The position numbers and the translations under genes are program-made. The notes under the pieces were generated by a model. That model did no database searches and was not told the DNA's origin. It saw nothing but the letters and a program-made list of their open reading frames with translations. Positions 1 to 5,226 of a stretch of DNA of 5,315 nucleotides are shown in pieces. Origin of the DNA: Actinomycetota bacterium (GTDB lineage: Bacteria; Actinomycetota; Actinomycetes; S36-B12; UBA5976); the NCBI GenBank assembly GCA_947476765.1, contig CANJRK010000069.1, forward strand, positions 1 to 5,315. The letters run 5' to 3'. Each line of letters opens with the position of its first letter. Position 1 is the first letter of the stretch.

Positions 1-119
1 GCGGTTTCGGCAATGTAAACATTCATGCCACCGGAATCCCCAGTGCCAGGTTGATGCAGTGGGGAGGTGTGGACAGACAGAATCGCAATGCGATGCAGAC
101 CTGATGCGTTATTTGTCAT
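1..119 (-). CDS. mshA: D-inositol-3-phosphate glycosyltransferase MshA (N-terminal 39 codons, runs off the window)
   Basis: This is the 5' end of mshA, read on the minus strand from an ATG at 119-117 and cut by the left edge. MshA transfers GlcNAc from UDP-GlcNAc to 1D-myo-inositol 3-phosphate in the cytoplasm, the first committed step of mycothiol synthesis. The visible residues carry the family signature: the first beta strand RIAILSVHTSPL (10-21), then QPGTGDSGGMNVY (23-35), the glycine-rich loop of the first GT-B Rossmann domain next to the sugar-nucleotide site. This closely matches the N-terminal region of mycobacterial and corynebacterial MshA as I remember them. The leader before the first strand is short (about 9 residues) compared with mycobacterial MshA. 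A purine-rich AAAGGG lies 5 nt upstream of the ATG and supports this start. The gene follows phoU on the same strand after about 60 nt, so co-transcription is possible. Identification is firm although under a tenth of the protein is visible. Confidence 0.93.
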   Translation of the reverse strand, partial: MTNNASGLHRIAILSVHTSPLHQPGTGDSGGMNVYIAET

Positions 120-124
120 AAGAA

Positions 125-149
125 CCCTTTACTAACTTAGCGAAAAGGG
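125..149 (-). promoter_or_regulatory. mshA ribosome binding site inside a potential hairpin
   Basis: On the minus strand the Shine-Dalgarno-like AAAGGG (130-125) sits 5 nt before the mshA ATG. Its perfect 6-base complement CCCTTT lies just upstream (149-144), with 13 nt between the arms. Folding would hide the ribosome binding site. The stem is short and half A-U, so it would be weak at best. The SD assignment is reasonable; a regulatory role for the hairpin is conjecture. Confidence 0.4.
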
Positions 150-179
150 ACGAACTAAGAAACTTTTGAAAAAACTACC

Positions 180-830
180 TTAGTTGCTTGCGTACGGTTC
201 ACCGGTAACGATGTAAATAACTCGACGAGCAAGAGAAACCGCGTGGTCTCCAAATCGCTCATAAAAGCGACTCAGCAACGTCACGTCAATTGCTGCTTCG
301 ACACCATGGGTCCAGTCATCAGAAAGAACTGCGGTGAATAGGTCGCGATGTAGTCGATCTAAAGTATCGTCGTACTGCTTCATTTTGTCCGCAAGTGTTG
401 TGTCTCGAGACTGGATAACGCGACCGGCTTCGGCAACAATCTTGCTAGCCGCATCGCCCATTTCTCGAAAAGTTGACTGTAAATCAGCTGGAATTGAAGG
501 ATTCGGGTACCTTAAACGAACCTGCTTTGCAATGTGAACTGCCAGGTCACCCATTCGTTCTAATGAAGTTGCCATGCGAATCCCACCCATGACCATTCGC
601 AAGTCCGTGGCTACTGGAGCATCGAGAGCGGCCACGCGAAAACATAACATCTCAACATCAGAATTCAACTGATCTATTTCATTATCGTTGCTGATGACCT
701 GTTCGGCCAAAGAAAGATCATCTGTTAGCAAAGCGGTAGTTGCGGTAGCTATCGCAGCACCAACAAGTTCTGACAACTGAACTAAATTGGCATTTATTGC
801 CTCTAATTTGTTTGGAGTATCATCGCGCAT
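180..830 (-). CDS. phoU: PhoU family phosphate signalling protein
   Basis: PhoU is a cytoplasmic, mostly helical negative regulator. When phosphate is ample it restrains the phosphate sensor kinase and the Pst transporter. The 216-residue length is normal for the family. The protein has two similar three-helix halves, each with a metal-binding (E/D)xxxD signature: ERMGDLAVHIA at 91-101 and ERFGDHAVSLARR at 191-203. The N-terminus (MRDDTPNKLEAINANL) aligns without gaps to the start of mycobacterial PhoU as I remember it, which supports the ATG at 830; the ribosome binding site there is weak. It is transcribed divergently from senX3-regX3, the usual actinobacterial arrangement, and no pst transporter genes are visible. 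The PHO-box-like repeat at 926-947 lies about 100 nt upstream of its start and could serve both directions. mshA follows 60 nt downstream on the same strand with no convincing terminator between. Confidence 0.96.
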   Translation of the reverse strand: MRDDTPNKLEAINANLVQLSELVGAAIATATTALLTDDLSLAEQVISNDNEIDQLNSDVEMLCFRVAALDAPVATDLRMVMGGIRMATSLERMGDLAVHIAKQVRLRYPNPSIPADLQSTFREMGDAASKIVAEAGRVIQSRDTTLADKMKQYDDTLDRLHRDLFTAVLSDDWTHGVEAAIDVTLLSRFYERFGDHAVSLARRVIYIVTGEPYASN

Positions 831-845
831 GGACTCGAGTCTAAA

Positions 846-952
846 CCCAATTTGTCATGTATGTCGGGCATGGTTGGGTCGCTTTAGAAAACAGTCAGCA
901 ACCAACTGGCTAATTCTTTGGCTAAAATAGGTGAACTCTAAGTGAAATTGGG
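846..952. repeat. 8-bp inverted repeat across the phoU/senX3 spacer
   Basis: CCCAATTT at 846-853 and AAATTGGG at 945-952 are perfect inverted copies with 91 bp between them. The right arm partly overlaps the PHO-box-like repeat and the left arm lies just upstream of phoU. A nested 6-bp pair, ACCCAA (845-850) and TTGGGT (874-879), could form a hairpin in the phoU leader. They may be operator half-sites or chance. Confidence 0.35.
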
Positions 953-1007
953 CTAGCCATGAGGTGTCTAGATGGCCGTCTGCCTATCCTTAAGGAGTGG
1001 CTAATTC
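907..1007 (+). repeat. Short direct repeats in the phoU/senX3 spacer (TGGCTAATTC twice, core TGGCTAA three times)
   Basis: The 10-mer TGGCTAATTC occurs exactly at 907-916 and again at 998-1007. Its 7-base core TGGCTAA also occurs at 919-925, 12 bp after the first copy and directly beside the PHO-box-like repeat. The second 10-mer lies just upstream of senX3. Whether these bind a protein or are chance is not decidable from one sequence. Confidence 0.4.
926..947 (-). promoter_or_regulatory. Putative PHO box (RegX3/PhoP operator), two 11-bp direct-repeat units
   Basis: Read on the minus strand, TTTCACTTAGA (947-937) is followed directly by GTTCACCTATT (936-926). These are two tandem 11-bp units with a (G/T)TTCAC core, the architecture known for PhoP/RegX3 boxes of actinobacteria (GTTCACC repeated every 11 bp). 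It sits between divergent phoU and senX3-regX3, where an autoregulatory site is expected. The second unit matches the consensus core fully, the first has one mismatch. A TAAAAT hexamer on the plus strand (923-928) overlaps its edge and could be a -10 element for senX3, though I see no good -35. Function is inferred from sequence and position. Confidence 0.55.
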
Positions 1008-1028
1008 ATTAACGAGAACGCTTGTGCG

Positions 1029-2144
1029 GTGGGGGTTTTGAGCATCCTTAAGCGCAATCTGGCTGCCAAATTAGCTGCTGCTGACGAATCTGAACAAATT
1101 CAGGCATCTCGTGTTGCAGCACTCAGCCAGATTTTGGATGTATTGCCCGACGCGGCCGCAATCGTTGATGCCTCAGATAACGTACTGGAGGCAAGTGCGA
1201 ATTGCGTTGCCATGGGATTGGTTGCTTTTAGCCGAATAGCTCCGGCAGAAATTCGCGCGCTGAATCGAGAAGTAAACCGATTACATAAAACCCAAAGTCG
1301 AGAAGTTGTCGTTAATCGAAGCGGCTCAAAGTTAGGTAATTGGGAAGCTCGAGTTCAAATTTCACCGATCGATGATGATTTGAGTTTGTTGATCGCTCAA
1401 GATTTAAGTGAAGAACGGCGACTAAATGATGTGCGCCGGGATTTCGTAGCTAATGTTTCTCACGAATTAAAGACACCGGTCGGTGCTTTGTCGTTACTGG
1501 CTGAAGCAGTACAAGTCGCAGATACCGACATAGAGCAGGTAAGACATTTCACTAGTCGAATGCAAATTGAAGTAAAGCGCTTAACTGCAATGATCTCCGA
1601 CTTAGTCGCACTCTCTCAAGTTCAAGGTGATCTAGCTTTGCGAAATTCCATTCCGGTGGATGTCCAAAGCATTATTGCTGAATCTGTTGATGCCACAAAG
1701 ATTTTGGCTGAGCAGCAACATATCGAAGTCTCGATAAGTGACGATGCTGAACCAGGCCGAATTTTTGGCGATGAACAGCAACTAATTACAGCACTGAGTA
1801 ATTTGATCTCTAATGCAATTAAATATTCTCCGACGCACACCAAAGTTGGAGTTGGATCACGTCGCGTCGACAACATGATTGAGATTTCCGTTACGGATCA
1901 AGGACCTGGAATTCCTGAAAGCGATATTGAGCGAATTTTCGAAAGATTTTATCGAGTTGATCCTGCGCGTTCCAGAGATACCGGCGGTACAGGACTAGGT
2001 CTTGCAATTGTTAAACATGTTTGTGCAAATCATGGTGGTGAATGTGTTGTTTGGTCACAAGAGGGCCAAGGCTCCACTTTCACTCTACGTTTCCCTGCCT
2101 ACCTAAATGGGTCGGCAACTCCAGCAGAGGTAACAGGTAAATGA
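1029..2144 (+). CDS. senX3: Sensor histidine kinase SenX3 (PhoR type), lacking the usual N-terminal membrane helix
   Basis: This is the histidine kinase of the phosphate-responsive SenX3-RegX3 (PhoR-PhoP) pair; it autophosphorylates and passes the phosphate to RegX3. Order of parts: a short N-terminal helix (about 1-25), a degenerate PAS-like segment (about 30-130), the dimerisation domain with H-box FVANVSHELKTP (139-150, phospho-accepting His145), then the ATPase domain with N-box around Asn262, G1 box VTDQGPGIP (288-296), F box IFERFYR (303-309) and G2 box GGTGLGLAI (319-327). All catalytic motifs are intact. Mycobacterial SenX3 starts with a membrane segment; here the N-terminus MGVLSILKRNLAAKLAA has no such stretch but could be amphipathic. 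The start is uncertain: GTG 1029 has no clear SD, an in-frame TAA at 1002 limits extension, and a good AAGGAG (992-997) points to an ATT at 1008. It overlaps regX3 by 4 nt. Confidence 0.94.
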   Translation: MGVLSILKRNLAAKLAAADESEQIQASRVAALSQILDVLPDAAAIVDASDNVLEASANCVAMGLVAFSRIAPAEIRALNREVNRLHKTQSREVVVNRSGSKLGNWEARVQISPIDDDLSLLIAQDLSEERRLNDVRRDFVANVSHELKTPVGALSLLAEAVQVADTDIEQVRHFTSRMQIEVKRLTAMISDLVALSQVQGDLALRNSIPVDVQSIIAESVDATKILAEQQHIEVSISDDAEPGRIFGDEQQLITALSNLISNAIKYSPTHTKVGVGSRRVDNMIEISVTDQGPGIPESDIERIFERFYRVDPARSRDTGGTGLGLAIVKHVCANHGGECVVWSQEGQGSTFTLRFPAYLNGSATPAEVTGK

Positions 2145-2821
2145 CACGAGTACTAGTAATCGAGGACGAAGAATCGTTTCGCGATGCATTGCAATTTATG
2201 TTGTCCCGTGAAGGTTTCGACGTTGTATTAGCTGCAGATGGCGCAGAAGGCATGAAGCAGTTTGACGCCAAGGACCCAGATATTGTTCTTCTTGATTTAA
2301 TGTTGCCAGAGGTTTCAGGAACTGAGGTTTGCAAATATATTCGTTCCAAATCAAACATTCCAGTAATTATGTTGACTGCAAAAGATACCGAAATCGACAA
2401 AGTCGTTGGACTTGAGCTCGGCGCAGATGATTATGTGACAAAACCTTTCTCTACTCGAGAATTACTTGCCAGAATAAAGGCAGTACTTCGACGTGGCAGC
2501 GATGTCGAAATTGACAACGTGGGCTCAGTTGAAGTTGGTCCAGTTCGAATGGATGTCGAGCGACATGCCCTTTCTGTCAACGGTCAAGCAGTAGCAATGC
2601 CACTTAAGGAATTTGAATTACTCGAATTTCTGATGCGCAACTCTGGAAGAGTGCTAACGCGTGGACAGCTAATGGATCGCGTCTGGGGATCTGACTATGT
2701 CGGTGATGGAAAAACTCTAGACGTACACGTAAAACGCATCCGCTCAAAAATTGAACCTGATCCTGCAAATCCGGTGTACCTGACAACCGTTAGAGGCCTT
2801 GGTTATAGATTCGAGGGCTAG
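2141..2821 (+). CDS. regX3: OmpR/PhoB-family response regulator RegX3 (PhoP type)
   Basis: RegX3 is the DNA-binding partner of SenX3 and controls phosphate-starvation genes, probably including its own operon. The receiver domain (about 1-117) has the acidic pocket at Glu8/Asp9, the phosphorylation site Asp52 in LLDLMLP, the switch Thr79 in MLTA and Lys101 in TKPF. After a short linker comes an OmpR-type winged helix (about 125-226) with the recognition-helix region KTLDVHVKRIRSKIE (191-205) and the wing VRGLGYRF (217-224). The 226-residue length is normal. Its ATG overlaps the senX3 stop as ATGA, and GAGG and AGG lie shortly upstream, so translation is probably coupled, keeping kinase and regulator in proportion. 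At the 3' end its TAG shares the CTAG at 2818-2821 with the stop of convergent lpqE, leaving no room for an intergenic terminator. Confidence 0.97.
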   Translation: MTRVLVIEDEESFRDALQFMLSREGFDVVLAADGAEGMKQFDAKDPDIVLLDLMLPEVSGTEVCKYIRSKSNIPVIMLTAKDTEIDKVVGLELGADDYVTKPFSTRELLARIKAVLRRGSDVEIDNVGSVEVGPVRMDVERHALSVNGQAVAMPLKEFELLEFLMRNSGRVLTRGQLMDRVWGSDYVGDGKTLDVHVKRIRSKIEPDPANPVYLTTVRGLGYRFEG

Positions 2822-3345
2822 CTCGCACTCGGCGATGGTGCTGGCTCAACCTCAGCTACTGGGATTTCAATGTCAGCATAAATTCCAGTGTTGGCATTAA
2901 CCAACATCGACAGCGGTACTGATTGCCCGCTTTCAAACATCAATGAAATATTCACAAACTGTCCTGGCTCTAAAGAACCTGAAACACTTGTGAGCACAAT
3001 GCGGTATTCAGATTCGTAGCCAACTTTGACAGCTTGCAAGTGTGGCAGCGGGATATTAACTTCCCCAACGACACCTAAAGTTTTCGCAGCTGCGACTCCG
3101 TTAAGCACATCATCTGTAGCTTTGTCATTATTGATGACGGTCATTATTACTGTGGCACGTGAGGTGTCCGCAGGATCCACAACTACTGTGGCATTTCGAA
3201 TTTGAAGTGAGCCAACATCGACACTTCGCCCATTTCCAGAGTCTGGTTGGCTGTTTGTAGCAGCATCAAAACCTGTGGCACAGCCACTTAGAAGAAGGAT
3301 GGCAGCCGAAAAAGCGACGGCTACTGCAAAGTGCTTACGTGCCAT
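2818..3345 (-). CDS. lpqE: LpqE-like lipoprotein (PCu(A)C-related fold)
   Basis: This is a 175-residue predicted lipoprotein: Lys/Arg-containing start MARKH, hydrophobic stretch 6-19, and lipobox LSGC (19-22) with Cys22 as the lipidated residue, so it should sit on the outer face of the membrane. A low-complexity Ser/Asn/Asp/Gly linker (about 29-42) precedes a beta-rich domain (about 45-160) and a Pro/Ser/Ala tail. The pattern (QIRNATV, then a T.INND..DDVLNGV segment, then EPGQFVNISLMFESG) matches mycobacterial LpqE, a distant relative of periplasmic copper chaperone PCu(A)C. The His/Met copper ligands of true PCu(A)C are not evident: the usual HxM position reads YRI (114-116). Copper binding is therefore doubtful and the function unknown. 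AAAGGGG 8 nt before the ATG supports the start. It lies divergent to carD, as lpqE does in mycobacteria, which strengthens the name. Confidence 0.82.
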   Translation of the reverse strand: MARKHFAVAVAFSAAILLLSGCATGFDAATNSQPDSGNGRSVDVGSLQIRNATVVVDPADTSRATVIMTVINNDKATDDVLNGVAAAKTLGVVGEVNIPLPHLQAVKVGYESEYRIVLTSVSGSLEPGQFVNISLMFESGQSVPLSMLVNANTGIYADIEIPVAEVEPAPSPSAS

Positions 3346-3353
3346 GAATGATT

Positions 3354-3360
3354 CCCCTTT
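3354..3360 (-). promoter_or_regulatory. lpqE ribosome binding site
   Basis: AAAGGGG on the minus strand (3360-3354) lies 8 nt before the lpqE ATG at 3345, a good Shine-Dalgarno match at normal spacing that decides the start. Confidence 0.6.
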
Positions 3361-3473
3361 ATTGACTTACCTGTAATTAGTGGTTTCGCCCCTAAGCCTA
3401 CTTGCGGAAAAAATCGATTATTCACCTACCTTTGGGCAGATTCCAGATTTAGCGGTCCCAATAGAACTAACTA

Positions 3474-3498
3474 AAAACCCCATTGTTTTAGGGGTTTT
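3474..3498. terminator. Terminator-like hairpin upstream of carD
   Basis: AAAACCCC (3474-3481) and GGGGTTTT (3491-3498) form a perfect 8-bp stem around a 9-nt loop. The stem ends in a T run on both strands (TTTT on plus; TTTTT on minus), so it resembles a bidirectional intrinsic terminator. It lies between two divergent genes, where no annotated transcript should end. It could stop antisense transcripts, act as a leader attenuator for carD, or end a small RNA made from 3346-3473. The carD promoter at 3524-3532 lies downstream of it, so the main carD transcript would escape it. Confidence 0.55.
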
Positions 3499-3523
3499 CG
3501 TGGCATCCTGACGGCGTGTCGCA

Positions 3524-3532
3524 TGGTAGAAT
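3524..3532 (+). promoter_or_regulatory. Extended -10 promoter of the carD operon
   Basis: TGGTAGAAT is an extended -10 element (TG, one base, then TAGAAT at 3527-3532) of the housekeeping sigma type. Transcription would begin near 3539, giving a leader of about 25 nt that contains the carD ribosome binding site. No good -35 is seen at 16-18 bp spacing, as is common for extended -10 promoters. Confidence 0.5.
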
Positions 3533-3564
3533 TGAGGTTCAAGGCAACCAAAGGAACAATCTAA

Positions 3565-4047
3565 ATGGCCTACAAAGTCGGGGAAACAGTCGTGTATCCA
3601 CATCACGGCGCAGCAGACATCATTTCCAAAGAAAAGCGCACCATCAAGGGCGAAGAACGCGAGTACTTAGTGCTTCGAGTTCATCAGAGCGACCTGACCG
3701 TGCGCGTACCTTCGGACAACCTCGATCTTGTTGGTGTGCGAGATGTAACAAGCCAAGCTGGCTTAGAAAAAGTCTTTGGTGTACTGCGCATGCCTTATGT
3801 TGAAGACCCAGCAAACTGGTCTCGCCGATTCAAGGCAAATACTGAAAAACTTTCCTCAGGTGATGTAATTAAGGTTGCCGAAGTAGTTCGCGATCTGTGG
3901 CGTCGCGCCCAAAAGAAGCCACTTTCAACTGGCGAAAAGAGCATGCTAGCTCGCGCCCGTACCCAACTGATTAGTGAAATCGCATTAGCCGAAAAAACTA
4001 ACGAAGTTAGAGCTGAAGAAGTTCTCGACGAGGTATTGGCCTCCTAA
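3565..4047 (+). CDS. carD: RNA polymerase-binding transcription factor CarD
   Basis: CarD binds the RNA polymerase beta subunit and stabilises open complexes at many promoters, including those for rRNA. At 160 residues it has the mycobacterial length. The N-terminal RNAP-interaction domain (about 1-55) holds VGETVVYPHHGAA (5-17), RTIKGE (25-30) and LTVRVP (44-49), with Arg25 and Arg47 at the positions known to contact beta in mycobacteria. The C-terminal helical DNA-binding domain holds NWSRRFKAN (84-92), where Trp85 is the residue that wedges into the minor groove at the bubble edge, and VAEVVRDLWRR (104-114). All key residues are kept. AAAGGAA (3550-3556) lies 8 nt before the ATG. It leads a tight operon and its TAA overlaps the ispD ATG by one base (TAATG). 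Confidence is very high because similarity runs end to end. Confidence 0.98.
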   Translation: MAYKVGETVVYPHHGAADIISKEKRTIKGEEREYLVLRVHQSDLTVRVPSDNLDLVGVRDVTSQAGLEKVFGVLRMPYVEDPANWSRRFKANTEKLSSGDVIKVAEVVRDLWRRAQKKPLSTGEKSMLARARTQLISEIALAEKTNEVRAEEVLDEVLAS

Positions 4048-4736
4048 TGTCATCCGCCGCTACTGGACGAGTGGCGGCAATTATTCCTGCCGCCGGTTTA
4101 GGGATCCGCTTGGGAGCGGATGTTCCGAAAGCATTCTTAACTCTCGGCGGCATGTCCTTATTAACGCGTAGCGCATTAGCAATGAGTGCAGTTGCAGATG
4201 TCTTGGTAATTTCAGCCCCTGCTGATGCCCTCGAAGAAGCAAGTGCCCAGCTGCAACAAGTAGATGCCGAAATTCACATTGTTGCTGGTGGCGAACATCG
4301 ACAAGAATCCGTGGCTAATGCATTGCGCAAAGTTCCAGCTGATGTTTCTATCGTGTTAGTGCATGATGCAGCCCGTCCTCTAGTTCCAATCCAGATTGTC
4401 AGGGATGTAGTCGAAGCTGTGCGAAACGGCGCAAAGGCAGTAATCCCAGTCTTACCTTTGGTTGACACGATAAAACGAGTTAATGGTCAAGGCATTGCCA
4501 TTGAAACCGTAGATAGAAATCAATTGCGCCGAGTTCAGACTCCGCAAGGATTTGATCGGGCAACTTTAGATTCAGCTCATCAAGATCCAGCCGTAGTTGC
4601 AACTGATGATGCTGGCTTGATGGACGCCCTTGGTGTTGCGGTGACAACTGTTGTCGGTGATGAACGAGCGCTAAAGATTACAACGATGTCTGATGTGTAT
4701 CACGCAATAAGTATGTTGGAGGCAACACATGAGTGA
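4047..4736 (+). CDS. ispD: 2-C-methyl-D-erythritol 4-phosphate cytidylyltransferase IspD
   Basis: IspD joins CTP and 2-C-methyl-D-erythritol 4-phosphate to make CDP-ME and pyrophosphate, the third step of the MEP isoprenoid pathway, in the cytoplasm. The 229-residue length is typical. The N-terminal nucleotide-binding signature PAAGLGIRLGADVPKAF (14-30) includes Arg21 and Lys28, the conserved basic residues that hold the CTP phosphates. Further motifs are HDAARP (106-111), a substrate-side Asp-Thr (140-141), DRNQLRRVQTPQ (156-167), TDDAGL (186-191) and GDERALKITT (204-213). The start overlaps the carD stop by one base and has no SD at ideal distance (GAGG 13 nt away), so reinitiation from carD is likely. 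It overlaps ispF by 8 nt. ispD next to ispF is a widespread arrangement, fused into one protein in some bacteria; here they remain separate. Confidence 0.97.
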   Translation: MSSAATGRVAAIIPAAGLGIRLGADVPKAFLTLGGMSLLTRSALAMSAVADVLVISAPADALEEASAQLQQVDAEIHIVAGGEHRQESVANALRKVPADVSIVLVHDAARPLVPIQIVRDVVEAVRNGAKAVIPVLPLVDTIKRVNGQGIAIETVDRNQLRRVQTPQGFDRATLDSAHQDPAVVATDDAGLMDALGVAVTTVVGDERALKITTMSDVYHAISMLEATHE

Positions 4737-5217
4737 CTTGAGAATCGGAACTGGTGTAGATGTTCATCCGTTGGTTGCGGGGCGACCAATGCAACTTGCC
4801 TGCTTGTCCTGGCCAGATGAAGTTGCTGGTTGCGACGGACATTCCGATGGTGACGTAGCGGCACACGCAGTCTGTGATGCGATTCTTTCGGCTGCTGGCA
4901 TGGGAGATCTGGGGTCTGTTTTTGGCACATCTGATCCAAAGTGGGCAGGCGCATCAGGTGCCGAACTGCTGGGTGAAGTAACTCGCTTGATATCCAAATC
5001 TGGCTGGCGCATTGTTAACGTCAGTGTGCAAGTAATTGCCAATTCACCGAAAATTGGTCCTCGCCGTGAAGAAGCTCAAACCGCAATGTCTAAAGCCATG
5101 TCCGGAGCCTCGGTTTCAGTTGCCGGAACTACCACCGACGGCCTGGGTCTAACTGGTCGCGGCGACGGTGTCGCGGCGGTGGCTTCAGCATTATTAGAAC
5201 GCTTCGCAGATCGGTAA
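4729..5217 (+). CDS. ispF: 2-C-methyl-D-erythritol 2,4-cyclodiphosphate synthase IspF
   Basis: IspF cyclises CDP-ME 2-phosphate to 2-C-methyl-D-erythritol 2,4-cyclodiphosphate with release of CMP. It follows IspE, which is not in the window. At 162 residues it has the usual size of this homotrimer-forming enzyme. The metal site is complete: GVDVHP (9-14) gives Asp11 and His13, and DGHSDGDVAAHAVCDA (36-51) gives His46 as the third ligand plus His38 and Asp40 of the active-site loop. GDLGSVFGTSDPKW (59-72) and the C-terminal signature TTTDGLGLTGRGDG (134-147) bind substrate and nucleotide. A strong GGAGG (4718-4722) lies 6 nt before the ATG inside the end of ispD, so it can be translated on its own despite the 8-nt overlap. 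Codons resemble its neighbours. The cysS GTG follows after 9 nt. Confidence 0.97.
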   Translation: MSDLRIGTGVDVHPLVAGRPMQLACLSWPDEVAGCDGHSDGDVAAHAVCDAILSAAGMGDLGSVFGTSDPKWAGASGAELLGEVTRLISKSGWRIVNVSVQVIANSPKIGPRREEAQTAMSKAMSGASVSVAGTTTDGLGLTGRGDGVAAVASALLERFADR

Positions 5218-5226
5218 CCTTGAACC

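Noticed and set aside
155..180. A/T-rich stretch after phoU as an intrinsic terminator
   Set aside because: The candidate arms (CTTTT and AAAAA) do not form a stable GC-containing stem.
197..203. GTTCACC core of a PHO box near the 3' end of phoU
   Set aside because: It is a single copy with no second unit 11 bp away and lies in coding sequence (the GEPYA end of PhoU).
1029..3345. Junction of the phosphate two-component locus with lpqE-carD-ispDF as a novel rearrangement
   Set aside because: The two blocks are apart in Mycobacterium tuberculosis, but as I recall they are neighbours in Streptomyces, so this is probably the older actinobacterial order.
3516..3803. 95-codon plus-strand frame overlapping carD
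   Set aside because: It is out of frame with carD, Arg/Ser-rich without family resemblance, and carD matches its family end to end.
4204..4213. IspD motif near its C-terminus reads GDERALKITT, without the Asn often seen before the Lys
   Set aside because: I considered a lost active-site residue, but this position varies in actinobacterial IspD and the catalytic Lys is kept. The residues are 204-213 of the protein (about 4656-4685 in the window).
4274..4468. Minus-strand open frame inside ispD, and similar ones opposite senX3, regX3 and ispF
   Set aside because: These are antisense shadows of strongly conserved genes with no recognisable domains or ribosome binding sites.
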